From Planctomycetia bacterium (GTDB lineage: Bacteria; Planctomycetota; Planctomycetia; Pirellulales; Thermoguttaceae), in contig JAUNBR010000015.1 in assembly GCA_030527015.1 (NCBI GenBank), forward strand, positions 4,934 through 63,141: a stretch of 58,208 nucleotides of DNA. Direction: 5' to 3'. The notes beneath the pieces were generated by a model. That model was not told where the DNA came from. It saw only the letters and a program-made list of their open reading frames with translations, and did no database searches. Position numbers and translations under genes: made by a program. This document shows, one piece after another, positions 54,288 to 58,208 of this stretch. Within the stretch, counting starts at the first letter, position 1. Each line of letters opens with the position of its first letter.

Positions 54288-54397
54288 TATACTGTTTTCA
54301 CTTTAAATTTCCGTTTAGTACGGTTCTGAAAGCACGTATTTTCAGCGAAGCAAAATGCCGGTGAAGCGAAAATTTATAGTGTATAGGGTAGGGTATA
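54288..54397 (-). repeat. - repeat copy upstream of glutamine synthetase
   Basis: TATACTGTTTTCACTTTAA to a slightly extended end (GTATAGGGTAGGGTATA). The right tip is 43 bases from the chosen glutamine synthetase start and supplies a spurious GTG start codon at 54301. Confidence 0.88.
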
Positions 54398-54408
54398 AAA
54401 AGCAAAAA

Positions 54409-54582
54409 AACACCGGTTTTCCTTTAAAATTTCTGTTTTGTGTGGTTACAGAAACAGGCATTTTATACCCGATGCACGAGGAATGTCCACTTTCTCAGAA
54501 TTTTTGCTTCTTTTGCTTTACAGAAAATGCTGGCTTTTCGAGCTGCACTAAACGGAAATTTAAAGGAGTATCCGTCAGTATG
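54409..54582. repeat. Truncated - copy fused to a + copy
   Basis: The minus copy (54409-54473: CCGGTTTTCCTTTAAAATTTC, in parts) stops at the core GGCATTTTA. The + copy (54474-54582) starts there with TATACCCGATGCACGAGG and continues through a duplicated loop (GCTTCTTTTGCTTTACAG) to a diverged right tip. The insertion point is again in the core of the other element. Confidence 0.8.
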
Positions 54583-54688
54583 TGTACCGCAAAATGTCAG
54601 AGAAGTAAAAAATCGTGCACCGAATATAAATATACCACTTTTCTGAAAATCCTTCCACCACCCCTGCCTCCGAACTTTTCTTTCTCTT

Positions 54689-54794
54689 TATACCTGTTTT
54701 CACTTTAAATTTCCGTTTAGTACGGTTCTGAACGCCGGCATTTTCAGTGAAACAAAATGCCGGGGAAACGGAAATTTATCGTGCATCGGGTATA
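54689..54794 (-). repeat. Palindromic repeat copy, - orientation
   Basis: TATACCTGTTTTCACTTTAA start; GCCGGCATTTTCAGTGAAAC; GCATCGGGTATA end. It is nearly identical to the copy at 54940 (including the GAACGCCGGC variant and TTATCGTGCATCGGG), so the two are recent relatives. Confidence 0.9.
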
Positions 54795-54800
54795 AAACTT

Positions 54801-54922
54801 ATTCGACTGGTTTTCGTTTAAATTTCCATGTTTTCTGTCGCCGGCAGGCCAGCATTTTTGTTTTACTGAAAAACTGGTTTTCTGAACCGCATAAAACAGA
54901 AGTTTAAAAGTAGAATCAGAAT
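54801..54922. repeat. Right–right variant with GC insertion
   Basis: It starts with a right arm on the minus strand (GACTGGTTTTCGTTTAAATTT) and ends with a right arm on the plus strand (AAAACAGAAGTTTAAAAGTAG), with GTCGCCGGCAGGCCAGC between. No left arm is present. It is the mirror image of the left–left element at 10283. Confidence 0.75.
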
Positions 54923-54939
54923 GAAATGGTGCCGGAGAA

Positions 54940-55044
54940 TATACTGTTTTCACTTTAAATTTCCGTTTTACACGGTTCTGAACGCCGGCATTTTCAGCGA
55001 AACAAAATGTCGTGGAAACGGAAATTTATCGTGCATCGGGTATA
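54940..55044 (-). repeat. Palindromic repeat copy, - orientation
   Basis: TATACTGTTTTCACTTTAA to GCATCGGGTATA, 105 bases, sister of the copy at 54689. 55045-55178, between it and the rimO stop, shows no assignable feature. Confidence 0.9.
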
Positions 55045-55178
55045 AAATATGTCACGAATAAAAGGTAATGGAAGTGGTGGAGCAGGTGTAACTGTCAAAT
55101 TATGTATCTGCCAGATAACGGGCGTAAAGTGATGCGTCTGGATTTTCCTTTCGGCAGACGGCGAATAAAAATGGCGTA

Positions 55179-56567
55179 TCAGGAAACGGGAACGGCGATT
55201 AAATCATATTCGTAACTGTCTATAATTTCACAGGAAATAATGTCTCCCACATGGAGATTTTCACCAGTAACATATACACAGCCGTCAATTTCCGGTGCAT
55301 CATAAATAGAACGGCCGATAAAAGTATTTTGCCCCACCGGGGAAGCATTTTCGGCGGCCACATCCAAAAGAATATCCATTTTTTTACCGATCAGAGAGCG
55401 TAACCAGGCAGCGGAAATGTCACGCTGTACTTTCATGATGGTTTCAGCACGTTTTTTAATAGTTTTTTCGGGAACAGATCGTGGCATTTCGGCGGCCGCG
55501 GTACCTTCTTCTGGCGAAAATTCAAAAACTCCGAGTCTCTGAAATTTTTGCTTACGGATAAATGCCAATAATTCATTATATTCGGCCTGCGTCTCTCCTG
55601 GGAATCCAACAATAAAAGCAGTTCGCACAGCTAAATGAGGAATCCTGGCATAAAGTTTTTCCAGCAGTTCAAGTGTCGCGGCACGTGTCGTATTTCGACA
55701 CATATCTTTCAGTACACGGTCATTTATGTGCTGTAACGGAATGTCGATATAAGGCAAAACTTTAGGCAGAGAAGCGAAAGCGTCTATTAAATCATCTCCA
55801 AAATTCTGGGGATAAAGATACATGACGCGGATCCAGCGGATGGCGTCTATTTCTGAAAGTGCGGCCAGCAGCTGTGCGAGAGTCGTATTTTGAGGTGAAC
55901 CGTCTGGTGTTTTGAGGTCTTTTCCATAAACGGTCGTGTCCTGTGCGATAAGAATAATTTCTTTCACACCGGAAGCTGCAAGATTTTTTGCTTCGGATAT
56001 AATTTCAGGTAAAGGTTTACTGACATAAGGGCCACGAATGAGGGGAATGGCGCAAAAAGCACAGCGACGATTACATCCTTCTGCGATTTTTAGATATGCG
56101 ACATGCGGCGGTAAAAGAGGGTGGCGGTGTGTGTCCGCCGCGACATGCCCGGGAACGCCTGAAAAAAGAGGGAGAAAATTTTGTGAAGGCACATCAGAAA
56201 CATCTTTAGACAGAATGGTCTGAAGTACATTAAAAATTTCCTCACGGGAAAAAACATCTAAAAAAACATCCACATCAGGACAGGCGTCCACGAGAGCTTC
56301 TCGGTCACGTGAAACCAGACATCCAGCCACAATTAATGCCCGCAGAGGATGAGAGGGATCTCTCCTCCACATTTCCAGCGTGTGAATATTTGCGAGTGAT
56401 TCTTCCCGAGATGCAGATAAAAAACCACAGGTGTTAATGATAACGACATCCGCATTTTCGATATTTTGCGTAATTTGAATGCCGTTCTTTTTTAAAAGCC
56501 CTAACATCTGTTCGCTGTCAACAAGATTTTTAGGACATCCTAGAGAAATAATGGCGCACTGAATCAT
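55179..56567 (-). CDS. rimO: Ribosomal protein S12 methylthiotransferase
   Basis: Radical-SAM enzyme adding a methylthio group to the conserved aspartate of ribosomal protein S12. 462 residues in the family order. The N-terminal MTTase domain has Cys11 (SLGCPKNLVDSE), Cys47 (NTCGF) and Cys83 (AGCLVS) for the auxiliary cluster. The radical-SAM motif CNRRCAFC (Cys165, 169, 172) is followed by IPLIRGP. A C-terminal TRAM domain lies at about 395-460 (GKKMDILLDV; GRSIYDAPEIDGCVYVTG). The SLGCPKN form and IPLIRG favour RimO over MiaB. It is divergent from the aldo/keto reductase gene. I see no good ribosome-binding site before the ATG at 56567. Confidence 0.95.
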   Translation of the reverse strand: MIQCAIISLGCPKNLVDSEQMLGLLKKNGIQITQNIENADVVIINTCGFLSASREESLANIHTLEMWRRDPSHPLRALIVAGCLVSRDREALVDACPDVDVFLDVFSREEIFNVLQTILSKDVSDVPSQNFLPLFSGVPGHVAADTHRHPLLPPHVAYLKIAEGCNRRCAFCAIPLIRGPYVSKPLPEIISEAKNLAASGVKEIILIAQDTTVYGKDLKTPDGSPQNTTLAQLLAALSEIDAIRWIRVMYLYPQNFGDDLIDAFASLPKVLPYIDIPLQHINDRVLKDMCRNTTRAATLELLEKLYARIPHLAVRTAFIVGFPGETQAEYNELLAFIRKQKFQRLGVFEFSPEEGTAAAEMPRSVPEKTIKKRAETIMKVQRDISAAWLRSLIGKKMDILLDVAAENASPVGQNTFIGRSIYDAPEIDGCVYVTGENLHVGDIISCEIIDSYEYDLIAVPVS

Positions 56568-56767
56568 ATGAAAGATAAAAGGTGTGGTTATGATGAATTT
56601 ATGGTTTTTGAGGATAAAACAAAGAAAAATGAATAGGGAAGAATGGATTTTTAGGAAAAAATATTAAAGTGGGTACCATAATTTACTAAAAATGGTATAA
56701 TGGAATAAAAGTAACACTTTCTCGAAAGTCGTTTCCAGAGAATATATTATAGTCAGAGAAATTAAAA
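56568..56767. promoter_or_regulatory. Divergent intergenic region of rimO and the aldo/keto reductase gene
   Basis: 200 bases free of palindromic repeats, one of few such gaps in the window. A TATAAT hexamer at 56696-56701 could be a -10 box for the plus-strand gene, but no matching -35 box is evident. Confidence 0.3.
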
Positions 56768-57787
56768 ATGCAAGACAGGATACTGGGTAATACAGAAATA
56801 AAGATTTCTGTTATAGGAATGGGATGCTGGGCGATCGGCGGCTGGATGTGGGGCGGTACGGAAGAAAAAGATTCCATTTCCGCAATTCATGCTGCGCTGG
56901 ATGTGGGAATAAACTTTTTTGATACCGCTCCGATGTATGGTTATGGGCGTTCAGAGGAAATTCTTGGGCGTGCACTGGTCGGGCGGCCGCGGGATCAGGT
57001 GGTTCTGGCGACGAAATGTGGATTAATCTGCTCTCAGGAGGACTGGCCGGAGGGAAAAGGAGAATTTCATTTTTATGCGACAGAAAATGGTGCAGGAAAC
57101 GGTGCACGGTCTGATTTTCGTGTATATAAATATCTTCGGCCGGAATCCATCCGTGAAGAATTGGAGTCCAGTCTTCGTCGGCTAAAAACTGATTATGTGG
57201 ATCTTTATCAGACGCACTGGCAGGATCATACATCAAAAATCGCGGAAACCATGGAAACTCTTTTGGATCTGAAAAGAGAGGGGAAAATCAGGGCGATCGG
57301 CGTTTCGAATATTCAAAAAAGTGAATTGGATGAATATTTTGCCTGTGGTCAGGTGGACGCGATTCAGGAGCGTTATAGTTTACTGGACCGGGAAATTGAG
57401 GAAAATGGTTTAATGGAATATGCAAAAAAGACGGGAATGAGTTTATTGCCGTATTCTCCATTATGCCAGGGACTTTTGACCGGGAGAATGAAGGAAGACA
57501 GAAGTTTTCCGAAAACGGATCAGCGATCTAAAAAAGAACGTTTTTCGCCGGAAAATATTAGAAAATTAAATAGACAGCTGGCGAATTTACGTGAATTATG
57601 CGAGAAATATCATGTGAGTGTGGCGCAGTTAATCATCGCGTGGACATTTCATAAATATGAAAAAATAAATGTTTTGTGTGGAGCCCGGACCGTGGAGCAG
57701 GTGAAGGAAAACGCGGCGGCAGGAGAAGTCATTCTTTCTGCGGAGGATGTGGAAGAAATCGAGAATATGGTGAAGATGGATATTTAG
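56768..57787 (+). CDS. Aldo/keto reductase
   Basis: 339 residues, NADPH-dependent (beta/alpha)8-barrel oxidoreductase. The catalytic tetrad is visible: Asp52 and Tyr57 in FDTAPMYGYGRSEEILG, Lys83 in LATKCG and His150 in LYQTHWQDH. Also present are the barrel strand AIGVSNIQKSELDEY and the C-terminal nucleotide-binding region CGARTVEQVKENAAAG. It resembles the YghZ/general-stress-protein-69 class of larger AKRs; the substrate is not predictable. Full length. AGAGAAATTA precedes the ATG. Divergent from rimO and possibly expressed from the shared 200-base gap. Confidence 0.93.
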   Translation: MQDRILGNTEIKISVIGMGCWAIGGWMWGGTEEKDSISAIHAALDVGINFFDTAPMYGYGRSEEILGRALVGRPRDQVVLATKCGLICSQEDWPEGKGEFHFYATENGAGNGARSDFRVYKYLRPESIREELESSLRRLKTDYVDLYQTHWQDHTSKIAETMETLLDLKREGKIRAIGVSNIQKSELDEYFACGQVDAIQERYSLLDREIEENGLMEYAKKTGMSLLPYSPLCQGLLTGRMKEDRSFPKTDQRSKKERFSPENIRKLNRQLANLRELCEKYHVSVAQLIIAWTFHKYEKINVLCGARTVEQVKENAAAGEVILSAEDVEEIENMVKMDI

Positions 57788-57943
57788 ACTTTAGGAAAAT
57801 AAAGACGAAAAACGGAGAAAATACAGACTCAGAAGTTTTATTTTTGAATTATAAATTTCTTGTCGTGCTGCCATTTTGAGAGGTATGGAATGCATATTTT
57901 CTTAGCAGGCAAAAACTAAAATTTGTGGAACGTGTATGAAATG
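57788..57943. other. Non-coding stretch after the aldo/keto reductase gene
   Basis: No gene seen. Decayed repeat motifs may be present around 57840-57935 (AATTATAAATTTCTTG, GCAGGCAAAAACTAAAATTTG in parts). Confidence 0.35.
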
Positions 57944-58121
57944 GAATTTTGTCCGCGACACACTATAAAATTCCGCTTCTCTGGTATTTTGCTTCGCTGA
58001 AAAAGCCTGCTTACAGAGGCGCACGAAATGGAAATTTAAAGGAGAATCAGTTATATACTTCACCAAAACTCCGGCTTTTAAAGCCGCATAAAATGGAAAT
58101 TTTAAAGAAGAACCGAGTATA
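57944..58121 (+). repeat. + repeat copy followed by a right half
   Basis: 57944-58055: diverged left tip (GTCCGCGACACACTATAA), core GGTATTTTGCTTCGCTGAAAAAGCC read in parts, and right arm ATGGAAATTTAAAGGAG. 58058-58121 is a solitary right half (GGCTTTTAAAGCCGCATAA to GAACCGAGTATA, in parts). Confidence 0.83.
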
Positions 58122-58156
58122 AGAAAAATATTTTTTTCGATTTAATATTTTAATAT

Positions 58157-58208
58157 TATACCCGATACATTATAAAATTCAGCTTCACCGGCTTTTTTGC
58201 TTCGCTGA
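58157..58208 (+). repeat. Repeat copy cut by the window edge
   Basis: The left 52 bases of a GGCTTTTT-subfamily copy, starting TATACCCGATACATTATAA. They are identical to the corresponding bases of the inner element at 42561-42665. Confidence 0.92.

Noticed and set aside
54245..54301. GTG start for glutamine synthetase at 54301
   Set aside because: The codon is part of the repeat right tip and lacks a ribosome-binding site; a start at 54244 matches type III enzyme length.
1..58208. tRNA, rRNA or other structured RNA genes
   Set aside because: No cloverleaf-like segment with a CCA end or ribosomal sequence was found by eye; small or unusual RNAs cannot be excluded.
1..58208. Transposase for the repeat family inside the window
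   Set aside because: No frame shows a DDE-type or other transposase motif; the source must be elsewhere or lost.
1..58208. Repeats interpreted as ordinary REP or intrinsic terminators only
   Set aside because: The long inverted arms, TA-flanked nested insertion and arm recombinants fit a transposable element better, although individual hairpins may terminate transcription.

Overview
The window looks like a chromosomal segment of a Planctomycetota bacterium, probably Pirellulales-like and possibly host- or gut-associated. The assignment is inference. It rests on a large secreted cyclophilin/Ig-repeat protein with an N-terminal 'EILESRFML' motif of the kind seen on planctomycete exported proteins, a type III glutamine synthetase, an N-terminal SEC-C/TPR protein, a thioredoxin–YHS protein, mostly single-gene transcription units and long intergenic spacers. 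I see no tRNA, rRNA, transposase, integrase, phage gene or CRISPR array.

Layout. 1-5 kb: a tandem repeat array, apt, ispH, and a thioredoxin–YHS protein. 5-12 kb (minus strand): a membrane-anchored helical-repeat protein, an orphan ExbD, folE and a hypothetical protein. 12-26 kb (plus): a small membrane protein, a CPA2/Kef-type antiporter, uvrA with an acidic insertion, a membrane protein, a SEC-C protein followed at 18 nt by tmk, and metG. 26-31 kb (minus): the 1494-aa cyclophilin/Ig-repeat protein. 30.6-32.7 kb: a gene-free, repeat-rich stretch. 32.7-39 kb (plus): an esterase-fold protein lacking its catalytic residues, then a flagellar-type cluster: a FliF–FliG fusion, FliH, FliI and FliJ. 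40-44 kb: an unknown exported protein and a GNAT acetyltransferase. 44-56.6 kb (minus): a heparinase II/III-like lyase, an MFS–acyltransferase–acyl-ACP-synthetase fusion, type III glutamine synthetase and rimO. 56.8-57.8 kb: an aldo/keto reductase.

The dominant non-coding signal is a family of about 105-bp, imperfectly palindromic repeats, with more than 50 full or recognisable copies in both orientations and almost exclusively between genes. The left tip is TATACCCGATACACTATAA, the right tip is AAAGTGGAACCAGTATA, and a central hairpin is built on GGCATTTT/AAAATGCC. One copy is inserted inside another at 42500-42705. Excising it leaves a single TA, so this is a TA-targeting, non-autonomous mobile element (MITE), similar in architecture to neisserial Correia elements. 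Paired changes preserve the central hairpin. The right arm usually faces the downstream start codon. Some copies supply stop codons or lie against start codons.

The second notable system is the flagellar-type cluster. The FliF ring protein and FliG switch protein are one polypeptide, the FliF periplasmic region is short, and four of the five FliG charges used for torque in E. coli are replaced. Whether this organism builds a rotating flagellum or a reduced export apparatus cannot be decided from this window.
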